Positions 1 through 12,183 are shown, numbered from the stretch's first letter. The stretch is DNA of 64,000 bases from Undaria pinnatifida (GCA_012845835.1 JABAKD010000008.1:8664775-8728774), one strand, 5' to 3'. Translations and numbers: made by a program. Notes: a model not told the origin generated them from the sequence alone.

Positions 1-289
1 TTGCCTTCCTCCTGCCCGGAAAAACCGATAGCTTCTAAATGAGACTTGCTACTTCCCAACCCCATCCCTCCTCAACCCCCCTCTACCCCCCACCCCCAAA
101 AGCTTTCCCCTCCTCTCCCCATCCCCCCTTCCGTCCCTATCTCCCCCCTCCCAAGCCTAGCCCCCCCAATCTATCCAACCCCACGATCCTCCCCTCCCGA
201 CACCCCAACCTCAACCTCCCCAGCCCCAGCCCCAAGGCTCAACCCCCCCAACCCCTCCAATCCCACCCCAACCCCAACACCCAACCCAC
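1..289 (-). other. Intron of the DAGL-like gene (partial), C-rich on the plus strand
   Basis: This stretch follows the exon-8 donor of the DAGL-like gene and contains no recognisable exon. It is dominated by C/A/T-rich runs on the plus strand. The open frames across it are composition artefacts (Pro/Ser/Asn strings). The next DAGL exon must lie beyond the left edge. Confidence 0.6.
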
Positions 290-3200
290 CTTGCTGCGAG
301 CGATCAGCTCCAGCACCTCATCCCTCATGCGCTCGGTCGAAGCCACCGACATTCGCGGCACTACATCCCGCCCGAAGGCCGCCGAAAGCACAAAATCGCC
401 GCAGCTCTCCGCGTGCGGCGCATCCAGCAACCCCCCCAGGGGCGAAATCGCGATGCACCTTACGGAAGGGTGTTCTCTCCTGAGCATGTACGACAACAGA
501 ACCCCCGTGCTCCCGCCCAGAGAATGCCCCGTCACTCGCAGGGAGTACCCCAGGTATCGCGGCCTTTTTCCCCCCCTCCCTGAGCTCCCACTTCTTCTAG
601 CCGCGGTGGCCGTTGAGGTATCCGCGGATTGCCCCGGAGAAATATCCGAAGAATGGTCCCTTGACTCTGTCATCGATTTTTTTGGCGCTAGATGTTCGGT
701 CGCCGTGTGTGTCGAAGCCCAGGATTCGGCCGGGCCCAGAAGGGATCGGAGATAGCCTTGCGTATCCAGGTCTCGCCGTAACCACTCCGCACGAGCGAGG
801 ACACCCTATTTTTGAGCGTGCGAGCGTGTTCATGTGTTCGTATTCGTTCGGTCGGGGGAGGAGGGGTGGGAGGGAAGAGTCAAATGGGTTCGGCGATGAA
901 CGACGGGTGGGAAACGGCAATTTGGGAAGAGCCTCACGTGTACTTTGCCTACTTCAGCAAAACGATAATAACGTTACTATTGCTGCAGTCATTTTGCTAA
1001 CTCAGGACGAACCCCCCTCTCCGCCCCGCCCCCCTCCTCCACCCCCCGCCCACCCCCCCTCCCTCTCAACAGACCTTACCTGATGCGCCAACATGCCGCT
1101 TCCATCGAAACCCCACCTCTTCCCCGACTCCTCCATGGACTCCGGCTGCGCCTGGAGGTCGCACAAGCAATCATCCAACGACATAGTACCCCTGATAGAC
1201 ACCACCACGCAGCGCCAGTCGTGGTCAACGAGAAGACAGTAGGGTGTCGCCGCCATGCCCGAGGTGAACTGTGCGTCGACCATCTCGCAGCCCGGGTGGA
1301 GCCCCGCCACCCGCAGCAGCGCGGCCTCGTGCGTCCCCAGCCAGTTGTCGCCACGCGAAGACAGCACCCCCTGGGCACCGCGATTCGCCACGCCACCCCC
1401 TCTCCCCTCTCCTCCACCACCTCCACCGTTGCCGCGACTGCCGCTGCCGCCGCTGCCGCCGCTGCCGCTGCCGCCGCCGCCGCCGCTACCGCTTCCCTGC
1501 CTCACTCCCCCAGCCAGATTAACTTCCCGGCTGAATGTTCCCGAGTCACCGTTCCCATTACCGCTGTTGTTGGAGTTGCCATCAATGCCGCTGGCGTTAT
1601 TGTTGTTGTCCTTGTCGTTGTTGTCGTTGATATCGTCGTCGTTGTCGGCGGGGGCGGTCCACTTGGCACTTCCGCGCGTCTTGTGAAAGGCGCGGGAGCG
1701 TCCGGTGCAGCTGAAGCACAGCAGGTCGCACGCCCCGCAGCAGGGCCTCTCGAACACGTACAGGTACCTGTTCCCGTTGGTTTCGGTTTCGCTTTGATTA
1801 GTGTTTGTACCTGGTATGTCGTACGAGCAAGCAGGTAATAGCTTCATAAAGGTGTACAACGGGATAGCCCCCCAGCCCCCCACCTCCCTCAGGAAGTGGC
1901 CACACTAGAAAACAACTAAAATAATTTGAAGCTATCATCCATACGCAATAAAGCACGCACACTGCGACTCGTCGAACACCTCAAGGCACTTTGCGCTTGG
2001 TGCACGCGATGTCTGCGTGGTCGGCGAGAACCCGACGTGCTCCGTCCCCGCATTGTAGGGGTGAGAGGGTCTACGGTCATAAGACTACGGCCATGCATGA
2101 AATGAGTACACCCTCCTTCCTTCGTCTCATTCCCTCCTCCGCTCCCCCGTTCCTCACCCCCCCCCCCTCCCCCTTTCCTCACCCCCCCCCCCCTCCCCCA
2201 CCCCCCGTCCTCCCGTCCTCTACTCAATCCAAACGCAATCCAAACGCAACACAAAACAATACAACACAGCGCCACGCAAAGCAAAACAACACAACACAGC
2301 CCGACTTCACCCAACCCAATCAAACCATCACAACAACTCAATCTCACACGTCACAGCTCAACCAAACCCAATCCAACCCAACCCAACAAAACCACAACGG
2401 AACAAAACACAACGCAATCCAAATCAAACCCAACACACCACAGCACAACACAACACCACACAACACACGTCAATCCAACATAACCTAGCGCAAACCCAAC
2501 CCAACCCAAAAAAATGACCCAAAACAACCCACCACAGCCCGACCCAACCCAATCCAACCCAACCCAAGCCAACCCAGCCCAACCCAACTTCTTACCAGGT
2601 GTACATGGCGAGCGCGTAGCGCGAGAAGTGATTCACCTCTTCCATCGCTTTCCGGTCCTCCTCCTTCATCACGTCCACCAAAGGCCGCCCCCGCACCTGC
2701 CCGAACCCCTTGTGCTCCACGCTCCGCCTCCGCATCCCTAGAGGAACTCCCTCAAATTCACCGCCGCCGCCAACACCAACACCAACACCACCATCACCAT
2801 TCAACGACACATACTCCCTCATGTCATTCTCTCCCACCCCCCTCCGCCCCCCCCAACCCGCCTCCTCGTCTTCAAGACTCTCCCCTTCCCTCCGCGCCAT
2901 CACCGCTGCCGACGGTGATGGTAGCAACGGGTCGCCCTCTAAATGCGAGTCCGACTGAGGCTGATCTCTCTGCTTGTGGTAGAGGAGTACGATTCCTGCA
3001 GCAATGTCGGAAGGTACCACGTCCAAGTACTCCTGAAGGGAAACACCGGCACGGTGGAGAAGACGGCGGAGGCGTTGGGGGGAAGGGAAGAGACGCGGGG
3101 GATATGAGGGGGCGTCCGATCACCAGCTACTTGCTTCGCTTCGCGAAAGTCGTCAAGGGGGGGGGGAGGGGGGGGGGAGGGGGGGGGGGGGTGTATGCGT

Positions 3201-6200
3201 GCTCAAGGGTGGGGGCACTCGAATCACCACCTACCCGGGTTGCTCGTGTCGTGGAGGAGGGGGGGGGACGGGGGAGCACAAAGGACGGAGGCTCGATCAA
3301 AACCTACTCGCGTCGCCAAAGCACAGCAAGCACTCCATACAGCGGCGAAGCACACAGCCATCTCCGCACAAAATTTACAGTCCACACGGAACATGATTAT
3401 CGAACATGGAATATGTAACACTGCATGTGGAATACGAAACACAGATATACAACCTAAAACAATCAACACTGACCACGGGATGAACGCACAACATCAAAGA
3501 TCGAACCACACCTCCGCCTGAAAGATCCTGGCCATAATCCGCGCCAGCTGCTCGAAGTCCGTGTGGCTCGACCCCTTCCCACCGAACAAGCCGCACGTTA
3601 CGAAAACCAGCACTCGGGTCAGCCAGCGCAAGCGGCCCTCCCATTGGGTTTCGACCTGAACACGCGGAGGGATGACAGGACGGGGAGATGGAGAGGGGGG
3701 GGGGTCAAGTCGTGCGGTTTTGACATGCAGCAGGCGGAGGATAGGGTGGGGAGCGCTGGGGGAAGCGGGGTAAACATCTGTGACATACTCCAGCCGCGTG
3801 CATTGGTTTGTATGCTGGTTTTTGTATCTCCACTCGAGATCTGGTAGCGTTTCTAGTGCGGGCGATCGGTGGTACAAATATATATATATACAACCTTCAG
3901 TTAGGCCAATTCTTGTACAGACGGATCCGTCAGTCGAAAAAGGTCTTTTTCGACTGGAGATCAAAGCCGGCTTTTTACACAGCCCAAAAAGAGCTTTCGA
4001 CTCAAAGTTTTTCCACTGAGCGATCCGACTCGCAGATCCAATGGAACAAAATCGACGATTCGACTGAATACATCAGTCGAATTGCTCCATCGAAACCATT
4101 TGTGAACCCATCGCAACAAAAACACGCGCACGCCCACACACCCATACCAGCGACCACACAGCAGTATCATACAACAGCGCCGACGCTAGCATGGCTGCTA
4201 TCACTGCTGCTTTTCGCCGCAAGTCCCGCAAGCAGCGTGGATCACACGATGGCAGATGGCAGCAGCGCGCGGTATCGACGACCTTTTTGCAGCAACAGCT
4301 ATGCTGGCTGTAGCATCCACGGCTCTGGGCTGATTGCAACGCCACCAACCCGCTTGGAGGAGGGCTCGTCGCGCGTGGAGCACGCGTGGCTTGCGGAGAA
4401 CGCACGAAGCACAGAGCTTCCAACCGATTTTCGATTGCCATACGGCAGTTCTCCCTCACACCAACCGCCTCCAGAAAGAGCACAAACACTATAAAGTCGA
4501 CTAGACTGACGATAACAAGGATGCCCAAAAGAGCCCAGTTGGAAAAAAAGCCCAGTCGCAAAAAGGCCCTTTTGGACTCACAGATCCGACTGCATACAAA
4601 TCGGCCTTAGTTGACTTCACATCGGCAGCTGTCGTTTACATGTTTTCATGCTCCAGCCTCGTGTACTGTGCATGCCGGCAGTGAATACTGTACGACATTG
4701 TACGGTATGATGGAAGAATTGTTATGTATACCAGGTACCTGGAATATGATGTTGCACGTTACCTGGTATAGTACAATAGGCGATTTGTATTAGACGCCGT
4801 ATATTATGGCATAGTACGTCGTGGACTGTATGGTAGACTTCTTGTAACGTACGTACGTCGCATGGTACTGTATTGGTAGGCGGGACGGAAGGGTGGCAAT
4901 GTATCAAGCAAATAAAAAACGGGGACGCAGTACATAGCGCATAACGTCTCACCTCAGCGTCGGGAAACCTCTCGTAATAGGCACCGTCGTGTTCCCCCCC
5001 AACGCCAACACTTTCTGGGTTTCCCCTCATGAGAGCGCAGCAGCAGCACGTCACGCAGACATCGACGATCTGAGCCGATGGACGGTGTATCATCCATCCC
5101 ATATAGATGTAGATACGTAAGAGAGGGAAACAGGGACGGGAGAGGGAATACAAGCGTACACCGTAGACCGGGGTAGATAAAGAGAACAAACGAGTACGAG
5201 CGGCGGAGAGAGAGAAGGAAATACATGAGAACGAATCCAAGAGGCGTTTCTGGATAGTACCGGGAAGGGGAACCCATGCGGAGGAACAACCCCCCTCCCA
5301 CCAAGGCATGCCAAAATAACGAAATCACTGACGGAGTGCGGGAGCTAGTGGGTGAGAGTGGACGGGATGGAGATGGCAAGCAACAAGCTGGAGGGAGCAA
5401 GCTGCAACTTCTCGAGTACAACAACACCGGAGCACCTCGATTCCTAACATGATCAACTATGACTCATCACACAAGTCAGTATCTCGCTACCGTTGGTCTG
5501 CATACGGTGCGTCGCAAAATATAAAAGAGAGCTGAAAATACGCAATTCAGATAAGAACCCCCCCCCCCCCCTCGTGCAGATAACCTGGACATGACAGAAA
5601 GAAGGAAGAGGTATGCCAAAAGTTGGGCGGAGGAGGAAGAAGGCGCACAGAGGCGCCCTTGTGGCAATGCAGAAGAGTGTAAAACTCATACATTAACAGT
5701 GGGAGAATGTAAACTGCGCCACAAGAAAGGCGATTCTGCTAGACGTGAGTAGACTAGACGAACGTAACATGGAGAATTCTCGTACGCACTAGCTAGTAGC
5801 GAGAAAACGATTGCTATCCTGCGAAACAAATGGTGGCTACAGACGGCCAAACAGGAAGAGAACAAAATGAGCATATAAAAAAAAACGCAGTATATGAAAG
5901 AAAAGAAATGAGGGCCCAAACGTTGGAGGTGTCTCTATTAGGAGCAGGAACGATGCTCCGTCTCGAAAGGAATGCATGGTCAACGGTCAAATTACTACTA
6001 AGGCATGCAACAATTTAGTACGCCCCCCCCCCCCGACCCCCTACATCTCCCTCTCTCATTCAAAGCCTCTCTCCCCTGCCTCCCCCCCTTCCACCCTCCC
6101 CGCCCAAACTTTCCCTCCCGTGCCTACGTGCACCCCCTCGCCCCCTCGCAACCTCCCTGCCCTCGGCCCGCCCCCCGCGTCGACGAAATCTCACCTGGCT

Positions 6201-9200
6201 GGTAGCAATGACGAGGAGTAGGATGTTCAGCGCCTCGTCCGTCAGAATGCCTTGACACATCGAGTCAAAATAGGTCACTAGGGCGATGCCCATCCCCGCC
6301 ATGCCCAGCTGCACCACCCCCAGCATCATGTGTACGTTCAGGTACCCGCCCATGTTGGCCCGCGGCTCCGGGTCCGCTATGCTCCCTGCAGGGAATAAAG
6401 AAACGGTGGCAGCGGTGGTGCGGGTGGCCATGATAACGGTGGTGGCGGTGGTGGCGGCGGTTGTGGCGGCGGCGGCGGGGGTGGTGGTGGTGGTGGCGGT
6501 GGCGGTGGTGGTGGTGGTGGTGGCCATGGAGTGGTAGTGGGTGGAGGTGGCATTGCCGATGTTGTGGTAGAAGTGGCAGCGGTGGTGTTGTGCTGGCGGG
6601 GGTGAAGCGCCGTCTTTGCTTCAAACGAAAAAAAGTATGAAGCCCAACCCCATCGCTTTTGCTGTACACCGCGATCACGCGAGAACACAAGCACGCACAA
6701 GCACACACACCACACGCACACGCACACACGCGACTCACTCAACCTACCCATTTCTGTGCGAGGCGACCGACTTCCCCTCCCCTACCTCCCCCCCCCCATC
6801 TCCCTTACTCACCTCTGGTGGAGATGAGGGTGATGCCTCCCTCCACCACGACAGAGAGGGCGAAGGTGGAGAAAGAGCTCACCATATAAATGTATACCAC
6901 CCATCCGTTGTCGCAGCTCTGCAAGTCCGCATCCACCTCAAACTGGGGGGAAAAATGGAAGAACAGCGCCAGAGCATCGAGATTGATCACGGTTGGTTGG
7001 GGGTCGGGTTGCATTCCGCGCTCGAGGGGGGGGAGGGGGAGGGGGGGGGAGGCCGGGGGAGGAGGAGGGGAGGGTGTGGAAGAGTAGGAGGGGGGAGAGG
7101 AGGAGAAGGAGGGGGGAGAGGATGAGGAGGAGGAGGAGGAGGAGGAGGAGGGTAAGGGGGAACGGGAGGGGGAGGGCAATGACTGTCGTGAAGAACGAGC
7201 GGGAGCGGAAGAGGTCATGCTCGTCGGTGGCTCTGGCTGTTTGGTTAGCTGGGCGGGAGAGTGGGTAGCTGGGAAAGTACTAAGAAAGAAAACGTTTCAT
7301 TTTTAATTATTTGGATTACTATACAAGAATGAAACCTGTTTTTCTCAACTAATTTATTAAATGGGTAGATGGCATGCCGTTCGAGTCCGAATCCATGTTG
7401 GATAGCAAGAGGCAACACGCACTGCTACAACCAGGGGCAGTATTCTATCGTTTCGCATGACTTGCTGCGCTACTACTGTACAAATGTACGCGTAGAGGGC
7501 GCGACAAAGAAACCGCGCACGTCGCATCGTGAGTAGAGCTTCTACGTCAGACGTACTACATCGTACTGGTGTTTGGTGTACCGGCGCTGCTGCCGAAAAA
7601 TATGCTGCATTGCTGTGGGCGTACCGTTTACTAATAATCAAATGCAGCGGCAATCAACACCAACGACGTAAGGCCCGCTCGCGTCATGCAGCCCCCATTC
7701 TCTTGTAACATAATTTCGCACTCTACCCTTTTACAACACGTCGTCCGCGAGAAAAAAGGCATTCGAGAGAGCACGAGAACCGAGAAAATTCACGACTACC
7801 CGGCCCAGCAGCTGCTGGCCAGCTACTAGCAACAGCACACTGTCTGTTCGCGTAATACATGTGCCAGTCTGCCAGCACCGTCCGGTGCTGTATCCAATTG
7901 GTATTGCCACTCACGCGATCAACCAAATATTGTCTGCCATGCTGCGGCAATCAATGCTCATTCTTCAACCACGTATTCTGAACCAAAACGCCAGCTTACG
8001 TAACCATTTCTCGCAACAAAATAGACATTGGTCTTGGTTCGGTTCCGGAACTCTAAAAATCTCTTGCTTCTTCGCAGTTTCCCATCTTACAACGCCTGAA
8101 AAAACAATCAACAATTAGACCCTTCGGGATTGGAGAAAGGAAAATTATCGAAACCAAATAAATTACTTGACTATACTATACAATCGACCGCACCAAGGAG
8201 CACGGGCTAAAAGGGTACCTGGCCGTGAATTGTAGGGGATAGGGGATGTGTCCGAATCGCACGTTGGGAGATGAGCACATGACGCGCGCGCAGCATTTTG
8301 ACGCTTGCTGCTGCTGTTTCACGTGTTTCATGTGCGTTAGTTTCATGTTGCATGCTCTTAGCGATGCTTGATAAAACCATCGTTCTCGCGATATCTATGG
8401 CCCCAAGTCCCGAGTCCCGCAAGTAGAGTTTGACACCAGTTTTGGGGGCACATGCACAGCGTCAAAGCGACGTATAAGCGTCTTCTTACCATGGTGCTAG
8501 CATGCAGCACACGGCAATGCAAGCTATGCACGTGTCTTACAGGCACTTGCATTGGATTTCTTCGATAGTAGTAAAATCGTCGGCAGCCAATGCATTAATA
8601 GCAGCTCCGGTGGTTGCTTCATGTGAAGGATGCTGCAATCGGCAGCTTTATTCGTCAATTTTTCCACTGGATCCCCAAAAGCCACCCACATCACTTGCTA
8701 CCCACAAGGGTTAACTGTAACTGGGCATGATTTCATGTTTTTCCACTGTAGATTGGTGGAAATATCAGTTTACTCTGAAAAACAGACACACAGACACGGA
8801 AGACGGAAGCCGTGTGGTAAGAAACACACACGGCGCGTCGGTGTTCTGTTATGGAATACGAGGACGAATTCAAATCAAACATATACATATATTCGACGAA
8901 ATCTTCGATCTCACAGCTGGAGTGTATTTTCATTTTTTATAATATAAATCACCCTGTGCTGTGTATCAACATGCTGACATTCGTCGTATATGTACATTGC
9001 GTCTGCCTGGTAGGGCAGTATCATAGCGAGACTCGCCAATAGTACTTATACAGAAGTGATTGCTGCTGGTGCTGTGGTGCTGCTGGCAAGGCTTGAAACA
9101 GAAGAAACGAAACATTACGCGCACGCATGAAGCTCTATCGTCTATTGCCTGTAACGTACCAGGTACCTGGTATCATACATCGCAGTTCTAAATGTTACTA

Positions 9201-11102
9201 TAATACGAAACCACGAGGTATTTGTATCCCCGTATACCAGCACAGTGGCAGGTACTGGTATGCAGCAAGGGCAGACCGGAGAGGAAGCAACGGTTTCCCT
9301 ACTCCTCCCCCCCCGTTTGCCTTTGGGCGCCATGCATCTGGACTGCGCGGTGCTCCTACAGTGACTCTTTTTTGCCTCCTCTACGTACCACCTGACCGTG
9401 GACAGTTCTTCGGGTACCTGGACCCCTCGGTACCACTTGCCCCCCTTCTTTGCTGCGTGGACAGTACAGTTAAACTCGAAATTGCCGTGGGGATTCTTCC
9501 GTGGGGCCTTTGGTGGATCGAAACACGATGAGGTCGTCCCTCGGGTTCTGAGCCAGTTGTTCGGTGGTCAACCTGGTCCAGGGTGTTCCTCACCGGTTAT
9601 CCGGTAGCTCGGATCATCGACGTACTCCATACGAGTACTCTGCCACGCACGGCACTGTTTTGTTGTGTGAACTTCTGAGCGAGCCGTGAACGTCAGATGT
9701 ATACCGTGCGCCTTTGGTGTTGTTGATAACCTATTGGGAAAGTAGAGGACAGACCAGGCAGCAATGCTCCCAACCCTCTAGTAGTTGCATTCGGAACCCA
9801 GTTGGGTGCTGGCCCAATGCCGGCTGGGTGGTGTCATATGCTTTGTTGCTGTTTTCGCTCGCTGTTTTCGCTCGCTGTTTTTTTGTCGTTTATTTGCTTG
9901 TATTGGGTACGGGGGCGATGGCGATATGGACACCACTGCACTTGTCGTCCGAAACAGTGCGCATGTTACCGACCATGCGCCAACGCTCCTACTCAAGCAA
10001 ATGTAGTAGGTCGCCCCGGTGGCGTATCAGGTTATCCTCGAGTCTGGTATAGGTCAGTTTTGTGAGTTCGAGCCCCGCTGAGTGCATACTCGTATAAATT
10101 CGTTGGGACTTTTTCTTGTGGACAAATTGACTTGCGGAAAGCGCGAGAGCGTGAGTTAGCAACACTCGATGAACAATCGACGAGCAGTGGGATTGCTGAA
10201 CCCTATGCGCGATAAAAATTGAAGGCAAGAACCGGGAGAAGGGATGGCACCTGTGACCACGGCTTGTCCAGAGGCTGGAAAGTAAAAGTGTGCTAACAAA
10301 AAAAAAAAAAAAAGTAGATGCATTCGGAACCCAGTATGGTTGCTGCCGACGACGATACTAATAGTTGGCTGTTGTCATATGGCTTCGTTGCTGTCTGTTT
10401 TGCTTTGTTTTCATCTATGTGCCGTCCTGTTTCACTCAATGTTCTTCCTGGGTACCTCTTCTCTCTCCCCTACGGACCTGCTTCTTTCCATTTTTCTTCC
10501 TTTTTTTCTTCCTTTTTTTTCTTTCTTTTTTTTGTTTTTCTGATTATTTTCTTTCTTGCACGTAGTCTGGTGTGCTGAAGCTTGGTTATGCTTTGCTCCC
10601 GCATTCATTGCGTTCGGTATTGCATGGCCAAAAACACCTGGGTTGCAGTTGTTGCAGCGCATATATCTGGTATCTGTTCTGTAGTTTGTGACCACAGCAG
10701 AGCTCGTCTCGGGACGCAAAAGGCACGAACACTAATTGTGCTGTATTTTTGTGATTTCTTTCGTCCGCACCGCAACGCTCTGAAGAGCTTGCAGCAACAG
10801 CCGTCTTGGGCAAGGTTCGCATCGGGAACTTAGCAAGCGCTTAGGGCGAATAAAGTCGTAAGTGTGCCGAAGCCCCGTGCCCGATGTCCACGATGACACA
10901 CCTCACACGATGACAGCGACAAGTCACAACGAAACAACCAAAAGGTCACATTGTTCTTGGTTGCGTCATCAAAACCTCTCACCAAAATAATGACCAGCGC
11001 GACAGTCCATACCACGCGCAAGGTCATGCTGCAGAGGGACGGGAGGGCCAGCTCGTCTGCACCGATTCCCCAGCGGCGCCCCATGTAGCGAAGAGCCGGC
11101 AT
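290..11102 (-). CDS. Diacylglycerol lipase-like protein (sn-1 DAGL type), C-terminus beyond window
   Basis: Minus-strand exons, 5' to 3': 11102-10983, 6942-6813, 6385-6195, 5069-4953, 3655-3512, 3032-2596, 1887-1080, 784-290. All borders are GT/AG and all phases join, giving 814 residues so far. The start MPALRYMGRRWGIGADELAL matches the conserved DAGL N-terminus. Exons 1-3 encode hydrophobic segments equivalent to the DAGL membrane helices. Exon 4 is Cys-rich and exon 6 holds DVVPSDIAAGIVLL, a DAGL hallmark. Exon 7 carries a lipase-3 core (VVVSIRGTMSLDD) preceded by a long Asn/Asp- and Gly/Ser-rich insert (about 1380-1660). Exon 8 has the nucleophile motif GHSLGG (Ser near residue 737) and the catalytic Asp in AFGRDVVPR; the His should lie left of base 1. 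Family role: membrane-bound hydrolysis of diacylglycerol to monoacylglycerol plus fatty acid. Exon 8 ends at a GTGGGT donor, so the gene continues off the window. Confidence 0.9.
1923..2108 (+). repeat. Dispersed repeat R1, copy 1 (about 190 bp)
   Basis: It starts near TTGAAGCTATCATCCATA and ends near GGCCATGCATGAAATG. A closely similar copy lies at 36245-36453. Shorter pieces occur at 52117-52225 (+), 34120-34165 and 34188-34255 (+), and 35920-35995 (-). A shared core reads GGTCGGCGAGAACCCGAC / GGTCTACGGTCATAAGACTA. No coding content or clear terminal repeats were seen. Copies sit inside introns of all three host genes, so this is probably a small non-autonomous mobile element. Confidence 0.65.
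2220..2590. repeat. Simple-sequence tract of CCAA/CACAA type in a DAGL intron
   Basis: Degenerate short units (AACCCAA, ACACAAC and similar) fill this part of the intron between exons 3032-2596 and 1887-1080. The long open frames in both directions through it are products of the simple repeat. Confidence 0.75.
3897..4614. mobile_element. 718-bp non-autonomous TIR DNA element in a DAGL intron
   Basis: The left end (TCAGTTAGGCCAATTCTTGT...) and the reverse complement of the right end (TCAACTAAGGCCGATTTGTA...) align over roughly 60 bp with scattered mismatches and one indel. Both then run into AGTCGAAAAAGG-like inner repeats, and an internal hairpin CAGTCGAAAAAG/CTTTTTCGACTG sits at 3931-3956. 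No transposase-like frame was seen; the 163-codon minus frame inside has no recognisable domain. A short target duplication could not be fixed (CT or CTT at best). It lies wholly within the intron between exons 5069-4953 and 3655-3512. Confidence 0.6.
5330..6015 (-). repeat. Dispersed repeat R2, minus-strand copy
   Basis: The reverse complement matches 34860-35710. Shared blocks include CACGCATTCCTTTCGAGACGGAGCA-like and GCATACCTCTTTCTTCTT-like segments and the pair CCTCAAGGGCACCTCTGT / CCACAAGGGCGCCTCTGT. Shorter copies of one end occur at 59284-59470 and 51239-51310. No coding domain was recognised. It lies in the DAGL intron between exons 6385-6195 and 5069-4953. Confidence 0.55.
6405..6575. 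repeat. GGT/GGC trinucleotide-rich tract in a DAGL intron
   Basis: Interrupted GGTGGC/GGTGGT runs lie directly beside the acceptor of the exon ending at 6385. On the gene strand this is a CCA/CCG-rich polypyrimidine-like tract. It gives spurious His/Pro/Thr/Val frames. Confidence 0.7.
8845..8990 (+). repeat. Dispersed repeat R5, copy 1
   Basis: The core TCACAGCTGGAGTGTATTT with flanking TTCGACGA and ACATGCTGACATTCG recurs at 53190-53335 (+) and, reverse-complemented, at 61335-61455. A short related piece is near 29365-29400. No coding content was seen; it looks like the 3' body of an uncharacterised interspersed repeat. Confidence 0.5.
10009..10313 (+). mobile_element. tRNA-headed SINE, family S2, copy 1
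   Basis: The head GGTCGCCCCGGTGGCGTATC carries a box-A-like start. GAGTTCGAGCC at 10065-10075 fits a pol III box B. A unique body follows, ending with a 16-base A run (10298-10313). A second copy at 52880-53160 is alignable along its whole length. tRNA-related head, body and A-tail are the standard SINE plan. Target duplication is unclear. Confidence 0.7.
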
Positions 11103-11201
11103 GATGTCCTCGCCAACGCTTCTCGAACAGAGGTTTGTGTGATGATCGCGGTCATTCCCCTTAACCGGCCTCTACGTCTCCGTCGTAAATTGCCCCCCTT
11201 G

Positions 11202-11843
11202 TGGTGAGATTGGGTTTCGACACTATTTGCGAGGCAGTGGGATACTTGGGACATAGGGAGAGACATTCCAAGTAAGTGCGTGGGAACCACCTCTCACACG
11301 AGGATGACTCAAAGCTCATGTGCGGTAAGAACGATAGACGCACGCAGCGGGACTGTATAACCTGAGGAGACGTGATAGGTGGAGCAGAGCAGTACAGAGA
11401 CTTGATTGGGCAAAATTAGATCTAGTTCAGAGCTGTGTTGGAGTGGAAGTACATTAAAGTGGTATGCAGTTCATAAAACCTTGTTGGATAGATCGGTTTG
11501 GGCTTCAGAGAGCATCTGAGCACAGCAGAGCAGTGCGTTGCTGGTGGCTGTGGCCCAGAATACGCCCGCTATAGTGACCTTTGTAGTCTACAAGATTGGC
11601 AGTCGCGCTTCTGCGCTGTTGGCGTACGTACGTAGGCTCAGATGGGGCAGCCGTCACGGCCCTCTCATCAGTTCTGGTTTTCGACCACTTTTGGCCGCAC
11701 TTAATAATAAAGACACTTGTTTTTTACATCTTCTCCTTCCTTGACCCGGGACACTGCCTTGCTCTCCCGAACCAAATAAACTCTGAAGGCCTCCCCTTCA
11801 GTCTATCAGCAAGCGAGACCCCCGTGGTTACGCTTTCCTGACA
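11202..11843 (+). repeat. 5' LTR
   Basis: 642 bp, starting TGGTGAGATTGG and ending CTGACA. It contains AATAATAAAGACAC and CCAAATAAACTC, plausible polyadenylation signals near an R region. The paired LTR at 20364 is about 20 bp longer because of small indels (for example an extra CTGA and an extra ACCAGG). Its start is 99 bp from the DAGL ATG, pointing away from that gene. Confidence 0.9.
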
Positions 11844-11844
11844 G

Positions 11845-11862
11845 TGGCGTCGACGGCAGGAC
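11845..11862 (+). promoter_or_regulatory. Putative primer-binding site of the LTR element
   Basis: TGGCGTCGACGGCAGGAC begins one base after the LTR end. LTR elements normally place TGG plus a tRNA-3'-end complement here. The two miniature LTR elements at 40889 and 42076 carry TGGCGTCGTCGACAG at the same relative place. The tRNA used was not identified. Confidence 0.55.
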
Positions 11863-12183
11863 AGAGCTAAGCTTACGTCCGACCGGACGGAGAAACGAAG
11901 AGTATGGGTGTCGGCAAGAAAGGTGCGAAAAACGATGGTGGTGGTAGCGAGAAGGGGCTTAGGGCGCCCGGCGGGTCACCCGCTCCGCGGCTGGCGCGGC
12001 TAGCGTTGCGGAACCGAGCGCCGCGACCGAGCGTGGAGGAGGGCTTAGCCTCCTCCCGAACTCCGCCCAGAGGGGGCGCCTTGCGTCCCCCGGTGGGGGT
12101 GCGTCAGGTCCCCGTGGCCCCTCTGTAGGGTTGGTCGACAAGTCTCTTGCTTCCAGTGTGGGAGGCTCGGAACCTGGGCTCAC

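Larger units (their letters stand above)
6943..10982 (-). other. First intron of the DAGL-like gene (4.0 kb)
   Basis: It separates the exon ending in VALVIIL (10983) from the exon starting FEVDADL (6942), phase 0. It contains a G-rich (plus-strand) polypyrimidine tract at 7020-7180 next to the acceptor, a SINE (10009-10313), a copy of repeat R5 (8845-8990) and CAGGTACCTG-type words near 9157. From 7260 to 8840 I saw no gene or recognisable element. Confidence 0.6.

Noticed and set aside
39-483. Overlapping plus-strand frames rich in Pro, Ser and Thr
   Set aside because: They are antisense to DAGL exon 8 and the C-rich intron beside it.
4073-4561. 163-codon minus frame with hydrophobic ends inside a DAGL intron
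   Set aside because: It lies wholly inside the 718-bp TIR element; neighbouring DAGL exons join in phase without it and no domain is visible.
10009-10090. Possible tRNA gene at the S2 head
   Set aside because: A second copy with the same body and an A tail show that it is a SINE head, not a functional tRNA.
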